Source: Polaromonas sp. 39-63-25
GTDB lineage: Bacteria; Pseudomonadota; Gammaproteobacteria; Burkholderiales; Burkholderiaceae_C
Direction: 5' to 3'
DNA length: 64,000 nt
NCBI RefSeq assembly: GCF_002278925.1
Contig: NZ_NCJH01000004.1
Location: 62,001 to 126,000 of the forward strand
In this document: positions 21,304-30,445 of the stretch, in pieces
Layout of the letters: every line of letters starts with the position of its first letter
Numbering within the stretch: the first letter of the stretch is position 1
Translations under genes and position numbers: made by a program
Notes under the pieces: generated by a model
Told to the model about the DNA's origin: nothing
What the model saw: the letters and a program-made list of their open reading frames with translations, nothing else
The model's database searches: none

Positions 21304-22152
21304 TCAGAGCTTCTCCGTCTCCCCGCTGCGCGGCTGCCACTTCATGAGCTTGCGTTCAATGCGGCCGACGATGCCGTCGAGCACCAGCGCAAACGCCGTC
21401 AGCACCACGATCCCGGCAAACACGGTGTTGACGTCGAAGGTGCCTTCAGCCTGCAGGATCAGGTAACCGACGCCGCGCGCCGACCCCAGGTACTCGCCCA
21501 CCACGGCGCCGACAAAGGCCAGGCCGACCGAGGTGTGCAGGCTGGAAAACACCCAGCTGGTGGCGCTGGGCAGGTAGACGGTGCGCAGCAACTGCCTTTG
21601 GTTCGCACCCAGCATCCTCGCATTGGCCAGCACCACCGGGCTGACCTCCTTGACGCCCTGGTAGACATTGAAAAACACGATGAAGAACACCAGCGTGACC
21701 GCCAACGCCACCTTGCTCCAGATGCCCAGGCCGAACCACATCGCAAAAATCGGCGCGAGGATCACGCGCGGCATCGAGTTGGCAGCCTTGATGTAGGGAT
21801 CCATGATCGCGCTGGCCATGGGCGCCAGTGCCAGCCACAGGCCGCAGGCCAGGCCCAGCACGGTGCCTATGCCGAAGGCGAGTACGGTTTCGAGCAGCGT
21901 CGTGCCCAGGTGCAGGTAAATGTCGGCGTTGCCCGGCAGGCCATCGGGAAACAGCAAGCTGGGCCCGAAGCCGAAAGGCATGAACCAGGACCAGACACGC
22001 CCCGCCACCTTGACCGGCTCGCCGAGGAAAAACGCCAGTTGCTGATCGCGCGAGGCGAGTTGCCACAGGCCCAGGAAAGCCGCCAGCAGCCCGACTTGCC
22101 AGTAGCGGAGATTTCTGTCGGAAGGTTTGAGGGAATTCCACATGGCGGTCAT
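21304..22152 (-). CDS. ABC transporter permease (SsuC/TauC type)
   Basis: 282-aa inner-membrane permease with about six helices. The EAA-like loop reads EVSPVVLANARMLGANQRQLLRTVYLPSA, which docks the ATPase. Its start overlaps the ATPase stop (ATGA). Belongs to the nitrate/sulfonate/taurine/pyrimidine-precursor importer group; the substrate is set by the binding protein and is not readable. Confidence 0.92.
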   Translation of the reverse strand: MTAMWNSLKPSDRNLRYWQVGLLAAFLGLWQLASRDQQLAFFLGEPVKVAGRVWSWFMPFGFGPSLLFPDGLPGNADIYLHLGTTLLETVLAFGIGTVLGLACGLWLALAPMASAIMDPYIKAANSMPRVILAPIFAMWFGLGIWSKVALAVTLVFFIVFFNVYQGVKEVSPVVLANARMLGANQRQLLRTVYLPSATSWVFSSLHTSVGLAFVGAVVGEYLGSARGVGYLILQAEGTFDVNTVFAGIVVLTAFALVLDGIVGRIERKLMKWQPRSGETEKL

Positions 22153-22991
22153 GCCGCTTTTTTGAGTTGCTGCGCGTAGCCCTTGAGCACTTCATCGCGC
22201 AACACGTCCCAGATCTGCGTGTGCAGTTCGATGAAACGCGGCTGGGTGCGCACCTCGGCGACGTTGCGCGGGCGCGGCAGGTCAATCGCGAACTCGCCCA
22301 TGGGAACCGTGGCCGGGCCGGCCGACAGCACCACCACGCGGTCGCTCATGGCAATGGCTTCGTCGAGGTCGTGCGTGATGAACAGCACCGCCTTCTTTTT
22401 GGCTGCCCACAAGTCCAGCACCTCGTTTTCCATGAGCTGGCGCGTCTGGATGTCGAGCGCCGAAAAAGGCTCGTCCATCAGGATGATGTCCGGGTCCAGC
22501 GCCAGCACCTGGGCCAGTGCGGTGCGCTTGCGCATGCCGCCGGAGAGCTGATGCGGGTAACGGTCGCCGAAGCCGCTCAGGCCGACGCGCTCCAGCCAGG
22601 CCTGCGCCTGCGCACGCGCCTCGGCATCAGACACGCCGCGGTACTGCAGCCCAACCATGACGTTGTCGACCGCACTGCGCCAGGGCATCAGCGCCTCGGT
22701 CTGGAACATGTAGCCGGCGCGGGTGTTGATGCCGTTCAGCGGCTGGCCGAATACCTTCACCGTGCCGGAGGTCGGCGGCAACAGGCCTGCGCCGATGTTG
22801 AGCAAGGTGGACTTGCCGCAGCCGGTCGGGCCGACCACGGAAACAAACTCGCCAGCGCGTATGCGCAGCGTGGTTTCACCGACAGCGGTGTAGGCCTGGC
22901 CCGCATCGTCCCGCGAGCGGAAGGTACAGGTGACATCCAGCAGTTCAAGCGCGTAGTCAGAGGCAGGATCGAGGGACACAGACTGAGGCAT
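22149..22991 (-). CDS. ABC transporter ATP-binding protein (SsuB/TauB type)
   Basis: 280-aa ATPase. Walker A GPTGCGKST at residues 54-62, signature LSGGMRKR near 149, Walker B DIILMDEP near 167, and H-loop FITHDLDEA. Second gene of a binding protein-ATPase-permease operon; a GC-rich repeat element of about 110 bases separates it from the binding protein gene. Confidence 0.95.
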   Translation of the reverse strand: MPQSVSLDPASDYALELLDVTCTFRSRDDAGQAYTAVGETTLRIRAGEFVSVVGPTGCGKSTLLNIGAGLLPPTSGTVKVFGQPLNGINTRAGYMFQTEALMPWRSAVDNVMVGLQYRGVSDAEARAQAQAWLERVGLSGFGDRYPHQLSGGMRKRTALAQVLALDPDIILMDEPFSALDIQTRQLMENEVLDLWAAKKKAVLFITHDLDEAIAMSDRVVVLSAGPATVPMGEFAIDLPRPRNVAEVRTQPRFIELHTQIWDVLRDEVLKGYAQQLKKAA

Positions 22992-23008
22992 TGTCGCGTG
23001 AATTTTTA

Positions 23009-23118
23009 CCAGCCGGGGCCGCGGAACCGGCTTTGCCGGGCCGCAGGCGCAGCGGCCCCTTTTTCAGTGCAAGGGGCAGAGAGCTGCCGCAGGCTCGAAG
23101 CGAGCGAACGTGGGGGCC
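23009..23118. repeat. GC-rich dispersed repeat, copy 1
   Basis: Begins CCAGCCGGGGCCGCGGAACC and ends with GCGAGCGAACGTGGGGGCC. It fills the gap between the ABC binding-protein stop and the ATPase start. Internal CCGG-rich inverted repeats would fold in RNA. Other copies: 25468, 40343 and (inverted) 57163. Confidence 0.85.
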
Positions 23119-23122
23119 ACAT

Positions 23123-24169
23123 TCATGCTTTGAACTTGTCTTTCGCGCGCCGGGCAAACTCGTTGGTGTAGGTCTTGGCCAGGACAATCCTGTCGGCCTT
23201 GATGCTGGGGTCAAAACTGGCCAGGGCCTTGAGCGCCGTCTTCGCACCTTCTTCAGGAATCAGGCCGTCCAGCGCGATCGCGTCACGCACCTTGTTGAAG
23301 GATGCGAGGTACAGGCCGCGATCCCCCAGCAGGTAGTTGTCGGGCACGGTCTTGATAATGTCGCCCGGGCCGGCGGTTTGCAGCCATTTCAGGCCATGCA
23401 CGATGGCATTGGCCAGCGCCTGGCAGGTGTTGGGATTTTTCTGGATGAAGTCCATGGGCGCGTACAGGCAGGCCGCCGGCATGGGGCCGCCAAACACGTC
23501 GATCGTGCCTTTGAGCGTGCGTGTGTCCGAGATGATCTTCACCTCGCCTTTTTGCTCCAGCATGGTCATCACCGGGTCGGTGTTGCTCATGGCATCGATC
23601 TGGCCCGAGCGCATGGCCGCCAGCGCACCGGCCGCCGTGCCGACGCCGATGAAACTCACGTCCCTCGGCTTGAGCCCGGCGCGCGACAGCACCAGGTTGG
23701 CCATCATGTTGGTGGACGAGCCTGGTGCGGACACGCCGATCTTCTTGCCACGCAGGTCTGCCACCGTTTTGTAGTTGGGCATGTTTTTGGTCGACACGCC
23801 AAAGGCAATCTGCGGCGCCCGGCCCTGCAGCACGAAGGCCTGGAACATCTGGTTCTTGGACTGCAGGTTGATGGTGTGTTCGTAAGCACCCGACACCACA
23901 TCGGCCGAGCCACCCACTGCCGCCTGCAGGGCCCGTGCGCCGCCGGCAAAGTCGCTGATCTCGACGTCCAGGCCTTCGGCCTTGAAGTAGCCGAGTTGCT
24001 CGGTGATGGTCAGCGGCAGATAATAAAACGCCGCCTTGCCGCCAACCGCCAGCGCAATTTTTGTTTTCTCCAGCTTGCCCTGCGCGCGCAAGGCCGGAAA
24101 GGCCAGCGACGCGGCACCGAGTGCTGCCGCACTGGCGAAAGTTCTGCGGTTGATGGTGAGGTGCTTCAT
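23123..24169 (-). CDS. ABC transporter substrate-binding protein (SsuA/NMT1-like)
   Basis: 348-aa periplasmic binding protein. The N-terminus NRRTFASAAALGAASLAFPALRA has the twin-arginine pattern, with likely cleavage after residue 29. The mature part resembles the nitrate/sulfonate/aliphatic-compound NMT1/THI5-like family (KIALAVGGKAAFYYLPLTITEQLGYF). First gene of the operon with the ATPase and permease. Ligand unknown. Confidence 0.9.
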   Translation of the reverse strand: MKHLTINRRTFASAAALGAASLAFPALRAQGKLEKTKIALAVGGKAAFYYLPLTITEQLGYFKAEGLDVEISDFAGGARALQAAVGGSADVVSGAYEHTINLQSKNQMFQAFVLQGRAPQIAFGVSTKNMPNYKTVADLRGKKIGVSAPGSSTNMMANLVLSRAGLKPRDVSFIGVGTAAGALAAMRSGQIDAMSNTDPVMTMLEQKGEVKIISDTRTLKGTIDVFGGPMPAACLYAPMDFIQKNPNTCQALANAIVHGLKWLQTAGPGDIIKTVPDNYLLGDRGLYLASFNKVRDAIALDGLIPEEGAKTALKALASFDPSIKADRIVLAKTYTNEFARRAKDKFKA

Positions 24170-24227
24170 GGGGCGGGTTCTCTCTCTGATTTTTTTATGG
24201 ACTCAAAAGAGAATAGCCAGCCCGAAA

Positions 24228-24260
24228 AAAACCCGCATCGGTATCATCCCGTGCGGGTTT
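24228..24260 (-). terminator. Rho-independent terminator of the MAPEG gene
   Basis: On the minus strand AAACCCGCA pairs with TGCGGGTTT and is followed by further T. It lies about 35 bases after the MAPEG stop codon and before the ABC operon start region. Confidence 0.8.
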
Positions 24261-24294
24261 GTACGGAACGGGCACCCGCCCTGGTTACCAGACG

Positions 24295-24708
24295 TTACCG
24301 GTAGCCCAGAAAAAGAATGCCCACATTCACCAGCAGCGCCAGGAACCAGATCACGCTGCGGCTTTTGGCCATGTCGGCCACGTACATCATGACGTAGGCG
24401 ATACGCAGAACGACAAACACGAACGCAAACACGTCGAGCCGCACCTGCGAGGCCTGCAACTGGTGCGCAATGATCACGGCGGCAAAGAAGAAGGGCAAGG
24501 CTTCGAAGGTGTTGGCCTGCGCGGCATTGGCTCGCGCGCGCCAGTCGGTTTGCCGCGCCAGCCAGGCGCGCGGGTTGTGGTTGTCGAAGCCGCCTCTGTT
24601 CGCCGGGGTCGTCATCGTGCCCCACTTGGCCAGCGCCGCGCAGGCGATCGGCAGCAGCGCAGCGGCCAGCAGGCACCAATAGGCCACGGTGAAACGAGCA
24701 TAGGTCAT
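24295..24708 (-). CDS. MAPEG family membrane protein
   Basis: 137 aa with four hydrophobic helices. The segment RARANAAQANTFEALPFFFAAVIIAH matches the conserved loop and helix of the MAPEG family (membrane-associated proteins in eicosanoid and glutathione metabolism). Bacterial members are mostly uncharacterised, with possible glutathione transferase activity. Monocistronic, ending at a terminator. Confidence 0.87.
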   Translation of the reverse strand: MTYARFTVAYWCLLAAALLPIACAALAKWGTMTTPANRGGFDNHNPRAWLARQTDWRARANAAQANTFEALPFFFAAVIIAHQLQASQVRLDVFAFVFVVLRIAYVMMYVADMAKSRSVIWFLALLVNVGILFLGYR

Positions 24709-24799
24709 GGTGAAGTGCCTTTCTGGCTTGCAGTCATGAATGGGCGGGCGCGGTCAGCTATAAAAACAGTAACCATGGACATGGGCGCGCAACCGCGCA

Positions 24800-25426
24800 T
24801 TAACGGCGATCCACCAGCGCATGGGCAATCGTGCCGAGGTCCACGTACTCGAGCTCACTGCCCACAGGCACGCCCCGCGCCAGGCGGGTGACCTGCACGC
24901 CGCGGCTTTTGAGCGCCTGCGCGATCACATGCGCGGTGGCCTCGCCTTCGGCGGTGAAGTTGGTGGCCAGGATGACTTCCTGCACCTCGCGCTCCGCGGC
25001 AGCGGACGGATCGCCCTGGGCGTCCCTGGGCAACACCCGATCGAACAGCTTTTGCAGGCCGATGTCATGCGGGCCGATGCCGTCGAGCGGGCTGAGCTTA
25101 CCCATCAGCACGAAATACAGGCCGCGGTAGGCCAGCGTGCGCTCCAGCGCCGCCTGGTCGGCCGGGGTTTCCACCACGCAGAGCTTGCTGCGGTCGCGCG
25201 CTGGATTGGCGCAGGTGCTGCAGATGTCGAGCTCGGTCAGCGTGTTGCACAGCGCGCAGTGTTTGACGCTGTGCACCGCATGCTCCAGCGCGCGGGCGAT
25301 CTGCAGGGCGCCGGGCTTGTCATGCTGCAGCAGGTGAAACGCCATGCGCGCGGCCGACTTCGCACCCACACCCGGCAGGCGGCGCAGCGCCTGGGTCAGG
25401 CCTTCAAGGGCATTTGAATCAGCCAT
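24800..25426 (-). CDS. recR: Recombination mediator protein RecR
   Basis: 208 aa from ATG 25426 (an in-frame TTG lies 12 bases upstream). Acts with RecF/RecO to load RecA at gaps. Helix-hairpin-helix [17 protein letters not shown] at the N-terminus, a four-Cys zinc finger CALCN...CSTC (Cys57, 60, 69, 72), then the Toprim domain with [12 protein letters not shown]. Third gene of the dnaX-ybaB-recR cluster; a GC-rich repeat separates it from ybaB. Confidence 0.96.
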   Translation of the reverse strand: MADSNALEGLTQALRRLPGVGAKSAARMAFHLLQHDKPGALQIARALEHAVHSVKHCALCNTLTELDICSTCANPARDRSKLCVVETPADQAALERTLAYRGLYFVLMGKLSPLDGIGPHDIGLQKLFDRVLPRDAQGDPSAAAEREVQEVILATNFTAEGEATAHVIAQALKSRGVQVTRLARGVPVGSELEYVDLGTIAHALVDRR

Positions 25427-25467
25427 GGTGGAGGGCAACCGCGGCGTATGCAGGCCTGGACACCAGA

Positions 25468-25563
25468 CCAGCCGGGGCCGCGGAACCGGCTTTGCCGGGC
25501 CGCAGGCGCAGCGGCCCCCTCGGGGGGCAGAGAGCTACGCGCAGCGAGCGAACGTGGGGGCCC
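25468..25563. repeat. GC-rich dispersed repeat, copy 2
   Basis: Occupies the ybaB-recR gap. Same start (CCAGCCGGGGCCGCGGAACC) and end (GCGAGCGAACGTGGGGGCCC) as copy 1, with a shorter middle (GGCCCCCTCGGGGGGCAG). Confidence 0.85.
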
Positions 25564-25569
25564 AAAATT

Positions 25570-25902
25570 CTAGAAGGGCAGTTTCATTCCACCAGGAAGG
25601 CCTGGCATTCCGGCCGTGAGTTTGCCCATCTTTTCCTGGCTCAGGTCCTCGGCCTTGCGCACGGCCGCGTTGAAAGCGGCGGCCACCAGGTCTTCGAGCA
25701 TGTCCTTGTCGTCGCCAAGCAGGCTGGGGTCGATCTCGACGCGCTTGACGTCGTGTTTGCAGGTCATGGTGACCTTGACCAGGCCGTTGCCGGACTCCGC
25801 CGTCACCTCGATGAACGCCAGCTCGTCCTGCGCCTTTTTCAGGTTGTCCTGCATGGCCTGCGCCTGCTTCATCAGGCCGGCGAGTTGTCCTTTGTTGAAC
25901 AT
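25570..25902 (-). CDS. ybaB: YbaB/EbfC family nucleoid-associated protein
   Basis: 110 aa from ATG 25902, preceded by AAGGA. Small homodimeric DNA-binding protein. Landmarks: N-terminal [18 protein letters not shown] helix and the central [17 protein letters not shown] strands. Lies between dnaX and recR, the usual place for this gene, and is probably cotranscribed with them. Confidence 0.95.
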   Translation of the reverse strand: MFNKGQLAGLMKQAQAMQDNLKKAQDELAFIEVTAESGNGLVKVTMTCKHDVKRVEIDPSLLGDDKDMLEDLVAAAFNAAVRKAEDLSQEKMGKLTAGMPGLPGGMKLPF

Positions 25903-25932
25903 GTCTTTTTTTCCTTTAAAACTTGGTAGCAA

Positions 25933-27834
25933 TCATATCGGCTTGCCTGCCACCGGGGCGAGCGGTTTGATGCTGCCCGGGACAATTCTGGCACCCCAGT
26001 CGCGCATCATGTCCTGCACAAACGGGTCGTTCTGAATGGTTTCCTCGGCCAGGCGTTGCCGCTCCTGCGCAGCGGCGGCATTGCGCCGGGCCGGCGAGTC
26101 GCCGACCGGGCCGAGTTCGACCACGAGAGTCGGTGCCTGGCCGCTGTCCGGCAGCGCGGCCTGCAGCGCCAGCTGGAGTTTTTCACGCGCGGCGGCCTGG
26201 TTCAGTGACTCGCGTTCGACGCGCAGGGTCCAGACCCCGTCGGCCTGCGTTCGCAACTCGGACTGCAGCGCCAGTTCGCGCACCAGCGCGCCTATCATTT
26301 CGGCGGCCACCATGCGGTTGACCAGCGCCGTCCAGACGTCGCCGAGGGGGCTGTTCATGACCACGGGCGCGGGAGGCGCAGCGGCGGCTGGCGACAGCAC
26401 CGGGGCGGCGACAGGCGCGGGCGCTGGGGCCGTCACCGCTGGCAGCGCCGAAGCCGGCATGGGCAAGGCGTCTTCCCATGGCAGGGGCTCCCTCGATGCT
26501 ACAAAATCAGGAGCTGGTGGCGTCCGCTGCACAAGGGCAGAAGGCCGATTTTCCTCCAGGCTTGGACGAACAGGCGGTGCAGCCACCGGCGGGCGAACCG
26601 GCGCCGGGGGCGCGACAGACGCCGCAACGGGACGGGCGGCCACGACGCTGGCCGGCACACTCTCAGGCTGCGGCTTTTTTGGGGGCTCGACGGCGCCCCC
26701 CTGTGCGGCGGCCGCCGTCGTCGCGCCCGGGGGTTTGAAGGCCAGCAGGCGCAGCAGCACCATGGTCAGCGCCGCGTAGTCGTCGGGCGCCAGCCCCAGC
26801 TCGGCGCGGCCGTGCAGGCACAGGCTGTACAGCAGCTGCGTCTCGTCGGCCGGCATGGTCTGCGCCAGGCGCGCCGTGGCGGCGATCTCGGGGTCGGAGT
26901 CGTCGTCCCCGGCATCCATGCCGGGCACCGCCTGCAGCACCGCCATGCGCTGCAGCACGGTAGCCATTTCCTCGAGGGTGGAGGCGGCGCTCAGGCCGTT
27001 CAGGCGCAGCACCTCGGAAGTCTCGATCACACTTTTGCCGTCGCCGCGCGCCAGCGCATCGAGCAGCTGGAACACATAGCTGCGGTCCACGCTGCCCAGC
27101 ATCTGGCGCACGCTGGCTTCCTGCAGCTGGCCCGAGCCGAAGGCAATCGCCTGGTCGGTCAGCGACAGCGCGTCGCGCATGGAGCCGCGTGCGGCGCGCG
27201 CCAGCAGGCGCAGGGCCTGCGGCTCCGACTCGATGTTTTCGGCCCGCAGCACCTGCGTCAGGTGCTCGAGGATGGTTTCCGGCGCCATCGGCCGCAGGTT
27301 GAACTGCAGGCAGCGCGACAGCACGGTGGCCGGCACTTTCTGCGGGTCGGTCGTGGCCAGCACAAACTTGAGGTACTCGGGCGGTTCTTCCAGCGTCTTG
27401 AGCATGGCGTTGAACGCCGTGTTCGTGAGCATGTGAACCTCGTCGATCATGAAGACCTTGAAGCGTCCCACCACCGGCTTGTAGACCGCCTGCTCGAGCA
27501 ACTGCGCAATCTCGTCGACGCCGCGGTTGGATGCGGCGTCGAGTTCGGTGTAATCGACAAACCGGCCGCTGTCGATGTCGGTGCAGGCCTGGCAGACGCC
27601 ACACGGCGTGGCGGTGATGCCGCCCTGCCCGTCCACACCCAGGCAATTGAGCGATTTGGCGAGGATGCGCGAGATCGTGGTCTTGCCCACGCCGCGCGTG
27701 CCGGTGAACAGGTAGGCATGGTGCAGCCGCTGCGTGCCCAGTGCGTTGCTGAGCGCCTGCACCACATGCGACTGCCCGACCATTTCAGAAAAATTCCGGG
27801 GGCGGTATTTGCGGGCAAGGACGAGGTAGGACAT
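25933..27834 (-). CDS. dnaX: DNA polymerase III subunit tau (and gamma by frameshift)
   Basis: 633-aa clamp-loader ATPase and replisome organiser. Walker A GTRGVGKTTI, four-Cys zinc module including CGVCQAC, DEVHMLTNTAFNAML (Walker B) and the arginine-finger motif SRCLQFNL fill the first 370 residues. A Pro/Ala-rich linker and the tau-specific C-terminal domains follow. At codons 385-387 the sequence CCA AAA AAG is a classic slippery heptamer with a TGA three codons on in the -1 frame. A dispersed repeat encodes part of the linker (about 428-446). Confidence 0.96.
   Translation of the reverse strand: MSYLVLARKYRPRNFSEMVGQSHVVQALSNALGTQRLHHAYLFTGTRGVGKTTISRILAKSLNCLGVDGQGGITATPCGVCQACTDIDSGRFVDYTELDAASNRGVDEIAQLLEQAVYKPVVGRFKVFMIDEVHMLTNTAFNAMLKTLEEPPEYLKFVLATTDPQKVPATVLSRCLQFNLRPMAPETILEHLTQVLRAENIESEPQALRLLARAARGSMRDALSLTDQAIAFGSGQLQEASVRQMLGSVDRSYVFQLLDALARGDGKSVIETSEVLRLNGLSAASTLEEMATVLQRMAVLQAVPGMDAGDDDSDPEIAATARLAQTMPADETQLLYSLCLHGRAELGLAPDDYAALTMVLLRLLAFKPPGATTAAAAQGGAVEPPKKPQPESVPASVVAARPVAASVAPPAPVRPPVAAPPVRPSLEENRPSALVQRTPPAPDFVASREPLPWEDALPMPASALPAVTAPAPAPVAAPVLSPAAAAPPAPVVMNSPLGDVWTALVNRMVAAEMIGALVRELALQSELRTQADGVWTLRVERESLNQAAAREKLQLALQAALPDSGQAPTLVVELGPVGDSPARRNAAAAQERQRLAEETIQNDPFVQDMMRDWGARIVPGSIKPLAPVAGKPI
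26498..26552. repeat. Dispersed repeat inside dnaX linker
   Basis: GCTACAAAATCAGGAGCTGG followed by GGCGTCCGCTGC and AGAAGGCCGATTTT resembles the ATAGCTGCTTGCGC-core family, in frame within the tau linker. Confidence 0.5.
26663..26680 (-). promoter_or_regulatory. Programmed -1 frameshift site in dnaX
   Basis: A-AAA-AAG (26680 down to 26674) is in the phase needed for tandem -1 slippage. After slipping, the ribosome reads GCC GCA GCC and then TGA (26665-26663). The product would be a gamma form of about 390 aa ending just after the clamp-loader domains, as in E. coli dnaX. A Shine-Dalgarno-like AGGGGGG lies upstream and a GGCC-stem-capable segment downstream. Confidence 0.75.
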
Positions 27835-27864
27835 TCCCTGATTCTACGGTTGCGCCGGAGCCCC

Positions 27865-29868
27865 TCAGTGCGGGTAATCGGCCGAACCCGGCGCAAAACT
27901 GATGCGCCGCGTCTCCACCAGGCGCCCGGAGCCGCCGGGGGCTGTCAATATCCGGCCTTCCACCAGTTCATACCCCAGCAGGGCAAAAACCCGGTTGCGC
28001 AGAAAAATCGGGCGGGCATTGCCATACCAGTCGGTGCAGGAGGCGCGGCAGCCGTCGTCCCTGCCGACACCCGGCCGCGACGCGAGGCTGCCGATACCGG
28101 ACAACTTCAGGCGGTTGTTGCGCAGGTACAGCATGCCGGCGGGTTCGTCCCACAGCTGGCGGTAGCCGCCCTGCCCCGCACCGCGCACCGGCAGGCCCAC
28201 CACCCCGGAGGTGGCGTCATCGGGCTTGTAGAAAAAACCGTGGCTGCGCGTCTCGCCCTGCGCGGCCTGCGCCTGCACGTAACGCCCGGCCACGCGCGCC
28301 CGGGGTGCCAGTTGCACACTGGAAAAATGCAGGTCCTGCCCGTCCGTGCCCACGGCAATCGCATCGGCGCCCAGCGCCTCGATGCGGTCCACGCCGTGCG
28401 GCAGCGCCAGGGTTTCGCCTCTGGCGGGGTCAGCCAGATGCACCACCTGCAACTGGCCCAGCGTGCCCGGCGCGGGCCGGCGCCAGCCGCTGCCCGCACC
28501 GTAGAGCAGGCGCTGGCCGACAAAACGGTTCTGCAGGCTGCCGTCCCCGGCGGCCGGCAAACGTGTATAGGCCTGCTCACCGGCACGGGTCTGGCCATCA
28601 CCGAAATCACGCACCGGCACACGCAGCAGGGACAGGTTGCCGCCGCTGCCTTCGCCGCGCCACATGCCGTCCCCGTTGCCGTTGGCGCGCAGCAGCACAT
28701 TCAGGTAGCCGTCGTCGCCCTCCAGAAACGACATCTGGTCGATCGGGCTGCCCTGCGTTTTGAGCATGCTGGGCGCCGCGCCGTCGAGCGGCAGGCGAAA
28801 CACCGCCGAATGCGATGCGACACGCCCGCTGGCGGCATCGCGCTGGTTGCGCGTGGTCCACACATACACCGCCCGGCTCGAGACATAAAACACCCGGCCG
28901 GCCGGCCCCAGCACGGCGCTGGAGCGGCAGTCCAGTTCAGGCAGGGCCAGGTCGCAGCGCACGATGGTGTGCAGGGTGATGCCTTCCTGCGGGTTCAGCG
29001 GTTCGTCCGTGCGGTAAATACGTGTTGCGTCGGCGATGCGTTTGAAGTCCGCGGGTGTCGCGCCCGGCTGCCAGCGCCGCATCGCGGGCAGGCGTGCCGC
29101 CGGATCGGCATGCCAGAGGTTCAGCGGAATGGGGGTGTACAGGATGAGCTCGCTGCCAATCAGGCGGCTGGCGTAGTTGCGCGAGGAGTAGTAGTCGCTG
29201 GAGCGCACATGGTATGTGGCGCGGTAGCTGAGCCGGCCCGCGTCATCGATGTTGAACAGGCCAAGCTCCGTCCCGCCGCGCGAATAGCTGTAGCCGATCA
29301 CGGCCACCGTGTTGCCGGACACCATCATCTCGTCATACCAGGCGCCCGATGGGTTGACATCCGGCGCGTAGGCGTTGATGGACGACACCGGCAGCAGTTG
29401 GTGGCGGTCCACATCGACCGTGAACAAGCGTCCCCGGCGCAGGATGACCAGGTGCTTGCCATGCACCTTGACAATGCCGCCCTCATCCACGCCGGCCGTC
29501 TGGTTGTTGGTGATGGACTCGGCGGCGCCGGCCGCGGCAGGCGCCGGAGCAGCCATGGCCATGGCGGTCGGGGCGGGAGGGTTCGGCCGGGAGGCCCAGG
29601 TCTTGCCCGGGTTCTCGGCCTCCCATTTTTTCCGGACTTCTTCCTGCCGCAGCCGGCGTTCCTCTTCCTGCCTGCGGCGTTCTTCCTCGCGGCGCTGGCG
29701 CTCCACCACAAAGGGCTCGAACCAGGCCTGCAAGGCGGCCTCGTCGACAAAGGCTGTCAGGTTTCTGGCCGGTGTGAAGGCCTCACCCTGTGCCTGTGCC
29801 TGCGCCTGCGCGACAAGCCCTGCACCACACATCGCCACCCCCGCGAGGGCCTTCAACAACCAGGACAT
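27865..29868 (-). CDS. Secreted beta-propeller domain protein (PF09826-like)
   Basis: 667 aa from ATG 29868 (AAGGA upstream). Signal peptide with cleavage near residue 24 (LVAQAQA). A charged Arg/Glu-rich stretch (RQRREEERRRQEEERRLRQE) follows, then a long domain with repeated strands such as VDEGGIVKVHGKHLVILRRG, typical of the 'beta propeller domain' family of exported proteins. Function unknown. It lies between the SRP RNA and dnaX, downstream of no other gene on its strand. Confidence 0.83.
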   Translation of the reverse strand: MSWLLKALAGVAMCGAGLVAQAQAQAQGEAFTPARNLTAFVDEAALQAWFEPFVVERQRREEERRRQEEERRLRQEEVRKKWEAENPGKTWASRPNPPAPTAMAMAAPAPAAAGAAESITNNQTAGVDEGGIVKVHGKHLVILRRGRLFTVDVDRHQLLPVSSINAYAPDVNPSGAWYDEMMVSGNTVAVIGYSYSRGGTELGLFNIDDAGRLSYRATYHVRSSDYYSSRNYASRLIGSELILYTPIPLNLWHADPAARLPAMRRWQPGATPADFKRIADATRIYRTDEPLNPQEGITLHTIVRCDLALPELDCRSSAVLGPAGRVFYVSSRAVYVWTTRNQRDAASGRVASHSAVFRLPLDGAAPSMLKTQGSPIDQMSFLEGDDGYLNVLLRANGNGDGMWRGEGSGGNLSLLRVPVRDFGDGQTRAGEQAYTRLPAAGDGSLQNRFVGQRLLYGAGSGWRRPAPGTLGQLQVVHLADPARGETLALPHGVDRIEALGADAIAVGTDGQDLHFSSVQLAPRARVAGRYVQAQAAQGETRSHGFFYKPDDATSGVVGLPVRGAGQGGYRQLWDEPAGMLYLRNNRLKLSGIGSLASRPGVGRDDGCRASCTDWYGNARPIFLRNRVFALLGYELVEGRILTAPGGSGRLVETRRISFAPGSADYPH

Positions 29869-29953
29869 GTTTTTTTCCTTGAAAGGCCAGACTATTTTTA
29901 AGCTATTCAATGATATTCGGGCCGGGGGCGCCGCGCCTCGCATAAAATAGTGA

Positions 29954-30051
29954 GTGACGGGCCTTCCCGCATGGTGAAGCGGCCAACCGGGTCAGATGGG
30001 GAACCAAGCAGCCCTAACTGTCGAGCCAGTGCCGGGGTCGAGGTCCGTCAC
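29954..30051 (+). ncRNA. ffs: Signal recognition particle RNA (4.5S type)
   Basis: About 98 nt. The ends pair (GTGACGGGCC with GGTCCGTCAC) and the apical region contains CGGGTCAGATGGGGAACCAAGCAGCC, split here into the conserved GGGTCAG and AAGCAGCC blocks that bind Ffh. A TAAAAT -10 box lies at 29943-29948. Found near dnaX as in many proteobacteria, but here divergent from it. Confidence 0.93.
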
Positions 30052-30064
30052 CTTATTTCAAAGA

Positions 30065-30092
30065 ACAGGGCATCCATGGATGCCCTGTTTTT
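30065..30092 (+). terminator. Terminator of the SRP RNA gene
   Basis: Perfect stem ACAGGGCATCC/GGATGCCCTGT (30065-30088, tiny AT loop) followed by a run of T. Confidence 0.93.
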
Positions 30093-30225
30093 TTTCACCT
30101 GCACGCTGATGCAGTGAAAAAATTCACATCCAGCCCCCGCCACGCCAAATTCCTACAAACGGATGCGGCGCCTGCCTGCCGTTTCGGGCTTTCTCCATCG
30201 CAAACTTTTCCCTAGAATTTTTTGC

Positions 30226-30432
30226 ATGGATACATTTGAAAAACCAACCCACGAGGAACTGGCCCGCTACCTGAAGGCACTGGGCCGGCTGATCAAGGCG
30301 GAGTCACAACGGCTGGAGGCAATCTACGAGTTGTCGAAGGTGGGGCCGGACGACTTCCTGCGGCTGCATGTCGAGTCGGAACGGCTGCACGCCTGGAGCA
30401 ACTACTTCGAGCGGCGCGAAGGCGTGATCTAG
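30226..30432 (+). CDS. Hypothetical small protein
   Basis: 68 aa starting at ATG 30226 (MDTFEKPTHEELARYL). Soluble, mostly helical, charged; no recognised domain. The coding frame is convincing by composition but no clear ribosome site is seen. Converges with the 94-aa gene at 30446. Confidence 0.6.
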   Translation: MDTFEKPTHEELARYLKALGRLIKAESQRLEAIYELSKVGPDDFLRLHVESERLHAWSNYFERREGVI

Positions 30433-30445
30433 GAGATGAAGGAGA

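Noticed and set aside
24750-24785. AGCTATAAAAACAG segment before recR as a further repeat copy
   Set aside because: Too short a match to separate from chance.
26812-29901. 1029-codon open frame on the plus strand opposite dnaX and the beta-propeller gene
   Set aside because: Shadow of the opposite-strand codon bias; crosses two real genes and has no recognisable motif.
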